From Parachlamydiales bacterium (lineage in GTDB: Bacteria > Chlamydiota > Chlamydiia > Chlamydiales > Rhabdochlamydiaceae): a stretch of 64,000 bases of DNA. Positions 8,361-16,206 of this stretch are shown piece after piece (the first letter of the stretch is position 1; each line of letters starts with the position of its first letter). Position numbers and translations under genes: made by a program. The stretch spans positions 1 through 64,000 of the forward strand of contig PLXY01000001.1 in NCBI GenBank assembly GCA_003153295.1, read 5' to 3'. Below the pieces are notes generated by a model. The model searched no databases and was not told the origin of the DNA. It was given only the letters and a program-made list of their open reading frames with translations.

Positions 8361-10076
8361 GTGCACTCTTGGGTTCAAGAGATTGCAAGTCTATGTCAGC
8401 CTAAAGACATCCATTTTTGCGATGGGTCTGAAGAAGAATACAGCCATCTCTGCAATCTCCTCGTTCAAAAAGGGACTTTCGTCCCTTTAATACGGCCTAA
8501 TAGTTTTTGGTGCCACTCAACTCCGGATGATGTTGCTCGTTCTGAAGCTAATACCTATATTTGTTCTTTGCAGCAAGAAGATGCAGGCCCGACAAATAAT
8601 TGGAAAGATCCTTCTGAGATGAAAGCGCTTCTTAAGGATTTATTTCGAGGATCCATGCGAGGAAGGACTCTCTATGTCATTCCTTTTTGCATGGGACCTT
8701 TGAAAAGCCCATACGCCCGCTTTGGAATTCAAATCACTGATTCTCCCTATGTTGCCTGCAACATGCGCCTCATGACCCGCATGGGCAAAGAAGCGTCCGA
8801 TGCCATGCAAGGAAAACCGTTTGTCCCTTGCCTCCATTCTGTCGGAATGCCGCTTCAAAAAGAATCGGATGATGTCCCATGGCCCAATAATCCCCAGCAC
8901 AAATATATTGTTCAGTTCCCTGATGAGCCTTCCATCTGGTCCTTCGGCAGCGGCTATGGCGGCAACGCACTCCTAAGCAAAAAATGTTTTGCCCTGCGGA
9001 TTGCCTCGGTCTTAGGTGAAAAAGAAGGCTGGCTTGCAGAACATATGCTTCTGATTGGCGTGACTAATCCTGCTGGTGAGAAAAAATATTTCGCCGCTTC
9101 ATTTCCCAGCGGCTGTGGAAAAACGAATCTAGCGATGCTTAAATCTCTACTTTCTGGCTGGACTATTGAATGTGTGGGAGATGATATTGCCTGGCTTCAT
9201 TTAAAAAATGGACAACTCTACGGCATCAATCCCGAGAATGGATTTTTTGGAGTTGCACCAGGAACCTCTGAAAAAACAAATCCGGTTGCCGCGGAAATGA
9301 TCAAGAAAAATACGATTTTCACCAATACAGCGCTGACCGCTAATCACGATGTCTGGTGGGAAGGAATGAGTGAAACTCCGCCCGATCATCTTACTTCTTG
9401 GAAAGGAAAGCCTTGGGATCATACAGGGACTGCTTCCCATCCTAATGCCCGTTTTACAATTCAAGCCGGGCAATGCTCGATTTTAAGCCCTGAGTTTAAC
9501 AATCCTCAAGGCGTTCCTATTTCTGCCATTATTTTTGGAGGCCGCCGCTCAACCCTTGTCCCGCTCGTCGTCGAATCTCTCAGCTGGAACCACGGTGTTT
9601 TTCTCGGCGCTTCGATGTCGTCAGAAATGACAGCTGCTGCAGAAGGACAAGTCGGCAAACTCCGTCATGATCCGTTTGCGATGCTTCCTTTTTGCGGCTA
9701 CAATATGGGCGACTATTTTAAACATTGGATAGAGATGGGGAAAAATTCTCAAAAACTTCCCCAAATTTTTCATGTGAATTGGTTCCGTAAAGATGCGCAA
9801 GGACACTATCTCTGGCCCGGCTTCCGCCACAATACCTATGTCCTCAAATGGATCTTTGAGCGTGTTAGCGGCCTCCCCAATGCTAAACCTTCTCCCATTG
9901 GAAATTTGCCCATCGATGGAATCTTTCCTTCGGAGCTAGCTCATATCGACACCGTTGGATATTTGGAAGATGCATCAGAAATGAGAAGATATTTTATGAC
10001 TTTCGGCTCTAAAATACCTCCGGAGCTCCTCCGTGAGTTAGATCAGCTTCAACAGCGTCTAACACCCTCAAAATAA
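8361..10076 (+). CDS. pckA: phosphoenolpyruvate carboxykinase (GTP), 571 aa
   Basis: Converts oxaloacetate plus GTP to phosphoenolpyruvate, CO2 and GDP; it links the TCA cycle to sugar-phosphate synthesis, including the PEP needed by KdsA encoded elsewhere in the window. The kinase-1 loop PSGCGKTN is at 249-256 with the conserved reactive Cys252 of the GTP-dependent family; FGGRRSTLVPLV and other family blocks are intact. Length fits the family (about 590-620), slightly short at the N-terminus. The start is GTG at 8361, only 4 bp after mreB stop, so translation is probably coupled. The same order (mreB-pckA) is known in Chlamydia. Confidence 0.97.
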   Translation: MHSWVQEIASLCQPKDIHFCDGSEEEYSHLCNLLVQKGTFVPLIRPNSFWCHSTPDDVARSEANTYICSLQQEDAGPTNNWKDPSEMKALLKDLFRGSMRGRTLYVIPFCMGPLKSPYARFGIQITDSPYVACNMRLMTRMGKEASDAMQGKPFVPCLHSVGMPLQKESDDVPWPNNPQHKYIVQFPDEPSIWSFGSGYGGNALLSKKCFALRIASVLGEKEGWLAEHMLLIGVTNPAGEKKYFAASFPSGCGKTNLAMLKSLLSGWTIECVGDDIAWLHLKNGQLYGINPENGFFGVAPGTSEKTNPVAAEMIKKNTIFTNTALTANHDVWWEGMSETPPDHLTSWKGKPWDHTGTASHPNARFTIQAGQCSILSPEFNNPQGVPISAIIFGGRRSTLVPLVVESLSWNHGVFLGASMSSEMTAAAEGQVGKLRHDPFAMLPFCGYNMGDYFKHWIEMGKNSQKLPQIFHVNWFRKDAQGHYLWPGFRHNTYVLKWIFERVSGLPNAKPSPIGNLPIDGIFPSELAHIDTVGYLEDASEMRRYFMTFGSKIPPELLRELDQLQQRLTPSK

Positions 10077-10093
10077 ATAGCTTATTCTATCTG

Positions 10094-10122
10094 TTGCAAA
10101 AACGAACAATAGCTGTTATAGT
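10094..10122 (+). promoter_or_regulatory. sigma-70-type promoter for the DUF4143 ATPase
   Basis: TTGCAA at 10094-10099 and TATAGT at 10117-10122 are separated by 17 bp, 21 bp upstream of the ATG at 10144. The good match suggests this accessory gene has its own promoter and is not just read through from pckA. Seen by eye; transcription is not shown. Confidence 0.6.
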
Positions 10123-10143
10123 TTTCAACACTTGGAGTTATAA

Positions 10144-11370
10144 ATGTACAAACGTCACATTTTAAATGAGTTAGAGCAATATTTAAAAATTTTTCCTGCG
10201 GTATTATTGACGGGGGCTCGCCAAACAGGAAAAACGACCCTGGTTGATGAATTGGCAAAAAATAAGGGCTATTATTTTGTGACATTGGATGATGATCTCA
10301 CTTTATCTAATGCTTTGAGAGACCCATCTGGATGGATAATGGCACTTCCAAAACCTGTGATTATTGATGAAGTCCAGAGAGCTCCTGAGATATTTTTAGC
10401 AATTAAACTAGATATTGATAATAACAGAGTGCCAGGGCGATATTTACTCACGGGATCATCTAATCCGCTACTATCGCCGGATCTGGCCGATTCTTTAGCA
10501 GGTAGGATGGGTATTTTAAACCTATATCCGCTTTCGCAAGGAGAGCTCCTGCGTAAAGAGGAGACTTTCATCAGCAGAGTTTTTGCTGACACATTTAAGA
10601 TCGAAAAGGTCGAGCCCTTAATATTGCAGAATCTTTACCAAATGATCATTCGGGGTGGTTTTCCTCTGGTGCAATCTTTGCAAGAAATGCAGGATGTGAA
10701 GCGCTGGTTTAAGAGCTATCTTCAGACAATGCTGGAAAGGGATGTGACAGACATCGCTAACATTGAAGGGCTTCGAGAGTTTCCTCGTCTTTTACGATTG
10801 CTGGCCCTACGTTCATCGATGGTGATCAATGTCGCGGATTTATCTCGATTGTTGGGAATGGTCTCCATGACGTTAAATCGTTACATCGGAATTTTGGAAG
10901 CTATCTTTTTTGTCAATTTTCTTCCTGCTTGGTATACTAACTTGGGAAAACGTGTGAAAAAGTCTCCTAAATTACATCTTTGTGATACTGCAATGATGGC
11001 TCAGCTCATAGATATCGATGAAGTAAGATTACAAAACGATCAGTCATTGGCGGGATATTTTTTAGAAACCTTTATTTTCTCTGAATTGCGTAAACAAAAA
11101 AGCTGGTCATCGATACCTTGTGAATTATTTCACTTCCGAGATGGCGACAATAAAGTCGATCTCGTTTTAGAAAAGCCTAATGGATCCATAGTTGGAATTG
11201 AAGTAACATTTTCACGTTCTCTTAATTCTGATGATTCAAAGGGACTCAGACATCTCCAAAAAATTGCTAAAAAAAATTTCAAACGTGGGATTATTTTGCA
11301 TCCAGGCGCTCAGATCGAGTTTTTAGGTGACGATGTTTGGGCTGTTCCAATTCAGACGTTATGGGTATAG
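10144..11370 (+). CDS. AAA-type ATPase with C-terminal DUF4143 nuclease-like domain, 408 aa
   Basis: Family: the widespread accessory 'AAA_14 / DUF4143' ATPases, whose function is not established. Walker A GARQTGKTT is at 24-32, Walker B (VIIDEVQRAP) near 73-82, and a sensor-like LLTGSSNPLL near 102-111. The C-terminal half carries the DUF4143 pattern, with FRDGDNKVDLVLE followed by VGIEVTFSR, a layout like a PD-(D/E)XK nuclease fold. Such genes are patchily distributed and often horizontally acquired. It has its own promoter and sits between pckA and a broken dtd copy, its stop codon touching the ATG of that fragment, so this is an insertion-prone spot. Confidence 0.85.
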   Translation: MYKRHILNELEQYLKIFPAVLLTGARQTGKTTLVDELAKNKGYYFVTLDDDLTLSNALRDPSGWIMALPKPVIIDEVQRAPEIFLAIKLDIDNNRVPGRYLLTGSSNPLLSPDLADSLAGRMGILNLYPLSQGELLRKEETFISRVFADTFKIEKVEPLILQNLYQMIIRGGFPLVQSLQEMQDVKRWFKSYLQTMLERDVTDIANIEGLREFPRLLRLLALRSSMVINVADLSRLLGMVSMTLNRYIGILEAIFFVNFLPAWYTNLGKRVKKSPKLHLCDTAMMAQLIDIDEVRLQNDQSLAGYFLETFIFSELRKQKSWSSIPCELFHFRDGDNKVDLVLEKPNGSIVGIEVTFSRSLNSDDSKGLRHLQKIAKKNFKRGIILHPGAQIEFLGDDVWAVPIQTLWV

Positions 11371-11515
11371 ATGCGACTTGTTATTCGGCGTATTAAAGAA
11401 GCCTTTGTTCATGTGGATGGGGTTACTGTTGGACAAATCAAAAGGGGAGCTTTAGTGTTTTTTGGCGTTCATAAGACAGATATCCCTGCTAATAAGCTTT
11501 GGTCGGCTCTAAAAT
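11371..11515 (+). pseudogene. truncated duplicate of dtd (5' third only)
   Basis: The first 45 or so codons closely match the start of intact dtd at 11951: both contain GQIKRGALV, KTDIPA and LW, and a 27-bp stretch (GGACAAATCAAAAGG...) is identical at DNA level. Similarity stops abruptly near 11515, after the LW-x-A-x-K codons; the frame runs on into unrelated sequence to 11598. The catalytic part is missing, so this is a non-functional remnant. It begins exactly after the stop codon of the ATPase. Confidence 0.88.
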
Positions 11516-11568
11516 GTCCCCTGAACTGCTTCAGGAGATTCACTTTCTTGAAAATAGATTGTAGAGTT

Positions 11569-11586
11569 AACACAGAATTCTGTGTT
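11569..11586. promoter_or_regulatory. perfect 18-bp palindrome, candidate operator of the RelB-like gene
   Basis: AACACAGAATTCTGTGTT is perfectly self-complementary and ends 28 bp before the ATG of the antitoxin-like gene at 11615. A possible -10 (TATTCT) lies just downstream. Antitoxins of the ribbon-helix-helix type normally bind such palindromes to repress their own operon, so an autoregulatory role is the natural reading, by inference. Confidence 0.6.
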
Positions 11587-11614
11587 TCTGTATTCTAATC
11601 CTCGGAGTTAAAAT

Positions 11615-11854
11615 ATGAAACAATCTGCCCGTCTAACTGTAGACATGTCTCAGGAAGAACATCAAAATCTTAAAATGGCAAGTGCAAAACTTGGCATTAG
11701 CATGAGAGAATTTATTCTGGCTGCTGCCTTTGAAAAAATGAAAGAAATTGAAGATGAATGGCTTGCAAAAAAAGCTCATGAAACCTTGAAACGAATAGAA
11801 TCAGGGGAAGAAAAAATTGTTGCTTTGAAGAAGGCAAAAAAGAGAGTTCGTTAA
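11615..11854 (+). CDS. RelB/ribbon-helix-helix-type antitoxin-like protein, 79 aa
   Basis: A small DNA-binding antitoxin candidate. Residues 5-12 form a putative beta strand (ARLTVDMS) followed by two helices (EEHQNLKMASAKLG, SMREFILAAAFEKM), the arrangement of ribbon-helix-helix proteins. The charged C-terminal half (residues 45-79, Lys/Glu-rich) would be the toxin-binding arm. The gene is preceded by CTCGGAG as a ribosome binding site and by an 18-bp palindrome. The stub of a RelE-like toxin lies immediately downstream, so this is an orphaned antitoxin left from a toxin-antitoxin pair. The name RelB-like rests on the RelE stub as much as on the protein itself. Confidence 0.75.
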   Translation: MKQSARLTVDMSQEEHQNLKMASAKLGISMREFILAAAFEKMKEIEDEWLAKKAHETLKRIESGEEKIVALKKAKKRVR

Positions 11855-11865
11855 CTGCAATATAA

Positions 11866-11949
11866 TGTGCAAATCGAATTATCTACACAGTAAAAGACAA
11901 TACTTTGGTTGTACTCGAAATAGGAAATAGAAAAGAGATATATCGATAA
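11866..11949 (+). pseudogene. RelE-type toxin remnant (C-terminal 27 codons)
   Basis: Following an in-frame stop at 11863-11865, an open frame reads NRIIYTVKDNTLVVLEIGN and then RKEIYR before TAA. This matches the C-terminal end of RelE-family mRNA interferases, including the last beta strand and the functional Arg-x-x-x-Tyr-Arg tail. Everything N-terminal is deleted and one or two residues appear lost in the strand. It lies between the RelB-like gene and dtd, whose ATG follows 1 bp after the stop. A dead toxin, recognisable only by its tail. Confidence 0.75.
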
Positions 11950-11950
11950 C

Positions 11951-12394
11951 ATGAGAATGGTTATCCAACGCGTTAAAGAAGCATCGGTTCGTGTCGATGG
12001 TGCTATTGTAGGACAAATCAAAAGGGGAGCTTTAGTGCTTTTTGGCGTGAATAAGACGGATATCCCTGCCTATACGCTTTGGATGGCCCAAAAGCTCATT
12101 GGATTAAGATACTTCTCTGATCCGCAAGGGAAAATGAATCTTTCACTAGGAGATATTCAGGGAGAAGTCCTCATTGTTTCCCAATTTACGTTATATGCCA
12201 ATTGCAATGAAGGACGGAGGCCCGGTTTTGACGCCGCGGCTCCAGGATCGATTGCAAAAATGGTATATGAAAAGTTTGTTGAAGAAGTCAAACAAGAGCT
12301 AAAAACGGTCCAAACGGGAATATTCGGGGCCGATATGGAGGTCAGCTTAGTGAATGATGGCCCCGTGACTTTTATCGTCGATTATCCTTCTTAG
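11951..12394 (+). CDS. dtd: D-aminoacyl-tRNA deacylase, 147 aa
   Basis: Removes D-amino acids wrongly attached to tRNA, a cytosolic proofreading step. Length is typical. Family signatures are complete: MRMVIQRVKEASV at the start, SQFTLYA near residue 79, GRRPGFDAAAP near 92, and the Gly-Pro motif (NDGPVTF) at the end. This is the intact member of a pair; a truncated copy lies at 11371-11515. The ATG follows the toxin remnant by 1 bp and the spacer lacks a clear ribosome binding site, in keeping with recent rearrangement. The stop overlaps the 3' end of a small gene on the other strand by 4 bp. Confidence 0.95.
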   Translation: MRMVIQRVKEASVRVDGAIVGQIKRGALVLFGVNKTDIPAYTLWMAQKLIGLRYFSDPQGKMNLSLGDIQGEVLIVSQFTLYANCNEGRRPGFDAAAPGSIAKMVYEKFVEEVKQELKTVQTGIFGADMEVSLVNDGPVTFIVDYPS

Positions 12395-12555
12395 GAATAC
12401 GTTTGCTGATTGATCTGGTTTGTTTCTTGCTCGCTTTCCTGTTGCGTTTCTTGCAGCTCACCCATGAAGGAAGAAATCTGATTGATTTCAGCTTGCGAAG
12501 TGACTTGCTGCGAATAAGCATCAAAAGGATTAAAACCGACTGAGCTGATTCCCAT
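12391..12555 (-). CDS. small Gln-rich protein, 54 aa (paralogue of the next gene)
   Basis: Read directly from the sequence: ATG at 12553-12555 with a perfect AAGGAG ribosome binding site 6 bp upstream, 54 codons, TAA at 12391-12393. The protein starts MGISSVGFNPFDAYSQQ and is rich in Gln, Glu, Ser and Asn, without signal peptide or membrane segment. Its N-terminus resembles the 56-aa protein encoded 11 bp upstream (MEISSINTQ), giving a shared M-x-ISS start. The two form a small operon. Function unknown; size and composition would fit a secreted-effector chaperone or small secreted protein, but nothing in the sequence proves it. Confidence 0.65.
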   Translation of the reverse strand: MGISSVGFNPFDAYSQQVTSQAEINQISSFMGELQETQQESEQETNQINQQTYS

Positions 12556-12566
12556 AAGTATTCTCC

Positions 12567-12737
12567 TTATGAGTTGCTAGGCTGGATCGTACTCAAGGCA
12601 AAAGCATCGAGCTGTGCCGATTGAACATTATCGTTACTAACAGTGCTATCTTGCTGTTGTGCAATTTGCTCGAGTTCATCCGTTGTCGATGTATCTAATG
12701 CGGCTAATAATTGAGTGTTAATTGAACTGATTTCCAT
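12567..12737 (-). CDS. small Gln-rich protein, 56 aa (paralogue of the previous gene)
   Basis: ATG at 12735-12737, preceded by AAAAGGAGAGAG as a strong ribosome binding site; TAA at 12567-12569. The product starts MEISSINTQLLAALDTSTT and contains a short acidic helix (DELEQIAQQQD). No cysteines, no membrane segment. It is first in a two-gene unit with the 54-aa paralogue. The preceding 170 bp is very AT-rich and would contain the promoter. Unrecognised; the good ribosome binding site and the paralogy are the evidence that it is real. Confidence 0.65.
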   Translation of the reverse strand: MEISSINTQLLAALDTSTTDELEQIAQQQDSTVSNDNVQSAQLDAFALSTIQPSNS

Positions 12738-12908
12738 AATCTCTCTCCTTTTTATTATAATTATATTATCTCTAATTTAATTATAGAGTTTACAGATTAT
12801 TTTTACTAGTATTAAATAGATGATATTTTTGCATAAGTCATTCAGTTATAAATAGATATATATCTATAGTATGCAAGGTCTTATAAGCTATTTATATTCT
12901 TGGGAAAT

Positions 12909-12932
12909 AAACCCTCTTTTCAGAGGGTTTTT
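12909..12932 (-). terminator. Rho-independent terminator after ndk
   Basis: AAACCCTC-TTTTCA-GAGGGTTT forms an 8-bp stem with T-rich flanks on both sides, 6 bp beyond the ndk stop. It can act in either direction; the only transcript arriving is ndk from the right. Confidence 0.8.
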
Positions 12933-12937
12933 AGTGA

Positions 12938-13390
12938 TTAGCAATGGCAGCAGGAATGCACTTTAGGAAGAGCTCTTATTTCGGTAGGTTTAAAGAAGAA
13001 TTCGATCTCTGTTTTTGCGTTGTCTAAACTATCGGAGCCATGGACGGCATTCCGGTCGATCGATTGGGCCAAGTCTTTGCGGATTGTGCCTGGCGCTGCA
13101 TCTTTAGGATTCGTTGCACCCATGATTTCACGGTTCTTTGCAACGGCATTAGGGCCTTCTAAAACAGTAATGAGAACTGGGCCTTCGATCATGAAATTGA
13201 CGAGTTCCATGTAGAAAGGACGGGCGGCGTGGACAGCATAAAATGCTTTTGCTTGTTCGGTTGTCAATTGGACCATTTTTGCAGCAACAATCTTAAGGCC
13301 TGCTTTTTCAAAACGGGTTAAAATTTCGCCGATATGGTTGTTCGCAACTGCATCTGGTTTAATGATCGATAATGTTTGTTCTGTCTTCAT
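12938..13390 (-). CDS. ndk: nucleoside-diphosphate kinase, 150 aa
   Basis: Equilibrates nucleoside triphosphates by a phospho-histidine mechanism. The active-site block NAVHGSD has the catalytic His117, and the N-terminus [15 protein letters not shown] is diagnostic. The start at 13390 is chosen because it carries a GAGG ribosome binding site and begins the conserved domain; the frame is open further upstream to 13570 but that part is not conserved and overlaps the next gene on the other strand. The C-terminus has an unusual Cys/His tail (HSCCHC) beyond the common end of the family. Monocistronic, with a terminator directly downstream. Confidence 0.96.
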   Translation of the reverse strand: MKTEQTLSIIKPDAVANNHIGEILTRFEKAGLKIVAAKMVQLTTEQAKAFYAVHAARPFYMELVNFMIEGPVLITVLEGPNAVAKNREIMGATNPKDAAPGTIRKDLAQSIDRNAVHGSDSLDNAKTEIEFFFKPTEIRALPKVHSCCHC

Positions 13391-13487
13391 AGTTTCCTCT
13401 TTAAAATTTTGCCAATTATAGCCTGTTTTTGACTTTCCGTCGAGGCAAAATAAGTCCAGATGGTCTATAATCCAGTGTAAAAAACCT

Positions 13488-14423
13488 ATGAATCCACAAC
13501 AAATCGGTATCGTCCGCCGCAATGGCTTAGGAGATCTTCTCTGTGTGATGCCGCTCGTTAACCTCTGCAAAGAAAGGTTTCCCGGCTGCCAAGTGACTCT
13601 TTTTGTCGATGGTAGAAGCGCCCCTCTTCTTCCTTATCTAGAGGGCGTGGACCAAGCCATAGTTCTGCCTTCTTCGACGAATAAATATGCCGCTCTTGTC
13701 AAAACTGCCTGGGCGCATAGGTATCAAAAATTTGATTTACTCATCTCAGCTAAACCGTCTCCGATGAAGTTGTTAAATTTATTTTTGTATTCTTTGAGGG
13801 GGAAAGATCGAATTGCTTATGTCGATAAGGCCTGGCACTCCCGGCTGATTAACCGGCCCCAGCCGTATGATCCTAGGGAAGAAAGGCATCAAATGGTCAA
13901 GAGCTTGCGTTTGCTGGATCCTTCTTTTGAAACCGTCCCTCCGTCATTACGACCGCGGCTTAATGTAAAGCCTTCTCATCAATTTGAAAGCCGCACGATC
14001 TTAGTTTCTGTGACTAATAACCGCCTGGGAAGTACGCTTGATGCTGATAAAACTCAGCGGATTTTAAATCGGGCTTATGGAAAGACATCTTTTAAAGTTG
14101 TGATCAACTGCGAGCCGGCCGATCGGGACCAAGCGGATCTTTTAGCTAAAGGTCTTGATATGCCTACAGAGGTGATTCCGACACCGTCCTTCGATCAATT
14201 CCTTTCCTTGATCGCCTCCGTCGATGCATTTTTTATCGGCGATGGGGGAATCATGCATTTGGCTGCAGCCTTAAGTAAACCTCAAGTGGTTCTATTCGGA
14301 GGGACCAAAATTTGGGAATGGGCGCCCCTCTCAGAAAAAGCGATCTGCCTGGGAGATCCTCATAATGTGAACTTCATCCCCGAAGAAATCATTCAGCAAG
14401 CAGTGGAGAAAATCCTTTTATGA
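13488..14423 (+). CDS. glycosyltransferase family 9 (heptosyltransferase-like), 311 aa
   Basis: Probably transfers a sugar (ADP-heptose in the known family members) to lipopolysaccharide core at the inner membrane's cytoplasmic face. The GT9 pattern is visible: an N-terminal [15 protein letters not shown] block, and a C-terminal region with [23 protein letters not shown], the nucleotide-sugar part. Length is a little short for WaaC/WaaF (about 320-350). Its stop overlaps the ATG of a second GT9 gene (ATGA, 14420-14423), so the two work as a pair. Chlamydia LPS is a Kdo-only core without heptose, so the acceptor and donor here are open. Confidence 0.85.
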   Translation: MNPQQIGIVRRNGLGDLLCVMPLVNLCKERFPGCQVTLFVDGRSAPLLPYLEGVDQAIVLPSSTNKYAALVKTAWAHRYQKFDLLISAKPSPMKLLNLFLYSLRGKDRIAYVDKAWHSRLINRPQPYDPREERHQMVKSLRLLDPSFETVPPSLRPRLNVKPSHQFESRTILVSVTNNRLGSTLDADKTQRILNRAYGKTSFKVVINCEPADRDQADLLAKGLDMPTEVIPTPSFDQFLSLIASVDAFFIGDGGIMHLAAALSKPQVVLFGGTKIWEWAPLSEKAICLGDPHNVNFIPEEIIQQAVEKILL

Positions 14424-15523
14424 AATACGGAAATTATCCTGATCTATCAGATGTGAAAAAAGTTCTTGTGATCAAATTACGACACCATGGAGATGTTCTG
14501 CTGACTGCGCCTGTTTTCTCAAATTTACAAGCGGCGTTACCCCAAGCAGAAATTCATGCAATGGTCTACAAAGATACGGTCCCTATGCTGGAAGGTCACC
14601 CTGCGATTCATAAATTTATCAGTTATGACCGGGGCTGGAAAAAACTCCGTTTTTTGGGAAAGCTGATGAAAGAATTTTCTCTTCTGAAAAAAGTCCGGCA
14701 AGAGAAATACGATATGGTGATCAATCTGACAGAAGGAGACCGGGGAGCGATCGCCGCTTTAGTCTCCGGGGCTGAGATTTGTGTGGGACTCGATCCGGAA
14801 GGAAAAGGGTTTAAAGGAAAGAAAAGTATATATTCCCACGTCGTCAAAGCTTGTAAAACTCCGCGCCATACCGTGGAGAAAAATCTCGATGCGCTACGCC
14901 GTATCGGCATTTTCCCTACACCTGAAGAAAGAGATATTTTCTTTGCTATTCCTGAAGAGAGTAAAAAAAGAACGCTTCAACTTCTTCAAGAAAATGGAAT
15001 GGCCCCCCATGACTATTTTCTTTTACATCCTGTCTCAAGATGGAAATTTAAATGTTGGCCTCCTTCGCTTGTCGCTAAGCTCATTGCAGAGCTTTATATG
15101 CGAGGTGAAAAAATCATCCTAACATCAAGCCCTGACACACAGGAGCTTCAGATGGTCGATGAGATCTTAAAGCTCGTGCCTCATGTGCCGGTTTTAAATC
15201 TGGGCGGTAAAACGTCACTGAAAGATCTCGGCGCTCTCATCGAAATGAGCCGCTGCTTAGTTTCTGTTGACTCGGTGCCGCTTCATATGTCGAGCGCTTT
15301 AAAAAGTCCGACGGTGGTTCTATTCGGGCCTTCTTCTGAAATCAATTGGGGGCCTTGGCTCAATCATAAAGCGCGAGTCGTTGCGCAGAATCTTCCTTGC
15401 CGGCCTTGCTTTATGGATGGATGCGGAGGAAGTAAAATGAGCGATTGCCTCCATACGCTTCCAGTGGGGAAGGTCTTGAAGGCAATCGATGAAGTGGTAC
15501 CAGCGCTATTGCTGCGGAGATGA
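14420..15523 (+). CDS. glycosyltransferase family 9, heptosyltransferase III (WaaQ)-like, 367 aa
   Basis: Second GT9 enzyme, translationally coupled to the first. The N-terminal block VLVIKLRHHGDVLLTAPVF and the region around HPVSRWKFKCWPPSLVA match the WaaQ-type heptosyltransferases; the C-terminal VSVDSVPLHMSSALKSPTVV is the nucleotide-sugar binding segment. A Cys-rich piece near the end (CRPCFMDGCGG) is also common in WaaQ homologues. The 3' end overlaps the convergent membrane-protein gene by 18 bp. Substrate specificity cannot be read from the sequence. Confidence 0.88.
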   Translation: MKYGNYPDLSDVKKVLVIKLRHHGDVLLTAPVFSNLQAALPQAEIHAMVYKDTVPMLEGHPAIHKFISYDRGWKKLRFLGKLMKEFSLLKKVRQEKYDMVINLTEGDRGAIAALVSGAEICVGLDPEGKGFKGKKSIYSHVVKACKTPRHTVEKNLDALRRIGIFPTPEERDIFFAIPEESKKRTLQLLQENGMAPHDYFLLHPVSRWKFKCWPPSLVAKLIAELYMRGEKIILTSSPDTQELQMVDEILKLVPHVPVLNLGGKTSLKDLGALIEMSRCLVSVDSVPLHMSSALKSPTVVLFGPSSEINWGPWLNHKARVVAQNLPCRPCFMDGCGGSKMSDCLHTLPVGKVLKAIDEVVPALLLRR

Positions 15524-16102
15524 CGGAGGAGGGGTAGTTGAAATGACAAGTTTTCTATATCCAAAAAACCATGCTAACTGTTCTGCCATCTTTTGACGCG
15601 TAGCATCCCATCCATTTGTTGCGGATGATTTTTGGTGCTGAGTTCCTAAGTAGCCTCCTACAAGTAGAGCGGCGAGTGCGGCTTCTCGGTTAGCACCAAA
15701 ACTGCTCAACAGTGCCCGGCCTCCTTTAAAATAGAGCCAACTTCCCGTGGAGATATCATTAAAGCGGGTATTCAATTGTTGATCCGCGATATGTCCTAGT
15801 CCATAAATTAAAGTACAGGCGACTCCTCCACCCGCAAGACCGAAGTATCGCAAGCCAAAGTCCCATCCTTTTTGATAAACAAAAAAATAGATAGAGATTT
15901 GCGCGACAAGCTCTAAGGTTTTGAGCAAGCAGTTAAATTTTTCCACGCCTTCCTGATAACTTCCAGAAGAGTGGATGAAAGAATTGTAGAGAGGAATCAC
16001 AGAATCATCTAAGAGATTGGCGTAAGGCTTAACTAAACTTTTGGTTAAAGGAACCAGAAGATTATCATAAGCGGGTCTGAAAGGGTTTAACTGAATGGGC
16101 AT
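15506..16102 (-). CDS. hypothetical membrane protein, 198 aa
   Basis: Unrecognised. Hydrophobic segments near residues 67-82, 86-104 and 136-152 suggest two or three membrane passes; the C-terminus is proline/serine-rich (TTPPPSSPQQ). The start is MPIQLNPFRPAYDNL. Its pattern of 'P-rich N-terminus, YNSFI-like block, hydrophobic pair' resembles the protein encoded next at 16207, so the two may be distant paralogues. Such bilobed hydrophobic proteins are a hallmark of chlamydial inclusion-membrane (Inc) proteins, but no test is possible here. Confidence 0.6.
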   Translation of the reverse strand: MPIQLNPFRPAYDNLLVPLTKSLVKPYANLLDDSVIPLYNSFIHSSGSYQEGVEKFNCLLKTLELVAQISIYFFVYQKGWDFGLRYFGLAGGGVACTLIYGLGHIADQQLNTRFNDISTGSWLYFKGGRALLSSFGANREAALAALLVGGYLGTQHQKSSATNGWDATRQKMAEQLAWFFGYRKLVISTTPPPSSPQQ

Positions 16103-16206
16103 AATTCCTCTCTAAAAAATTAAATGAATTATAATAATAGAATTAATCTATAAAAATTACAATCCAAGAGATGTTTTCATTGTCTCTTAATTAATTTTTT
16201 ATTTAG

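Noticed and set aside
11516-11598. Rest of the open frame after the truncated dtd copy
   Set aside because: Similarity to dtd stops at about 11515; the tail is read-through into unrelated sequence.
13391-13570. N-terminal extension of ndk
   Set aside because: It overlaps the start of the first glycosyltransferase on the other strand, is not part of the conserved NDK domain, and a good ribosome binding site lies before 13390.
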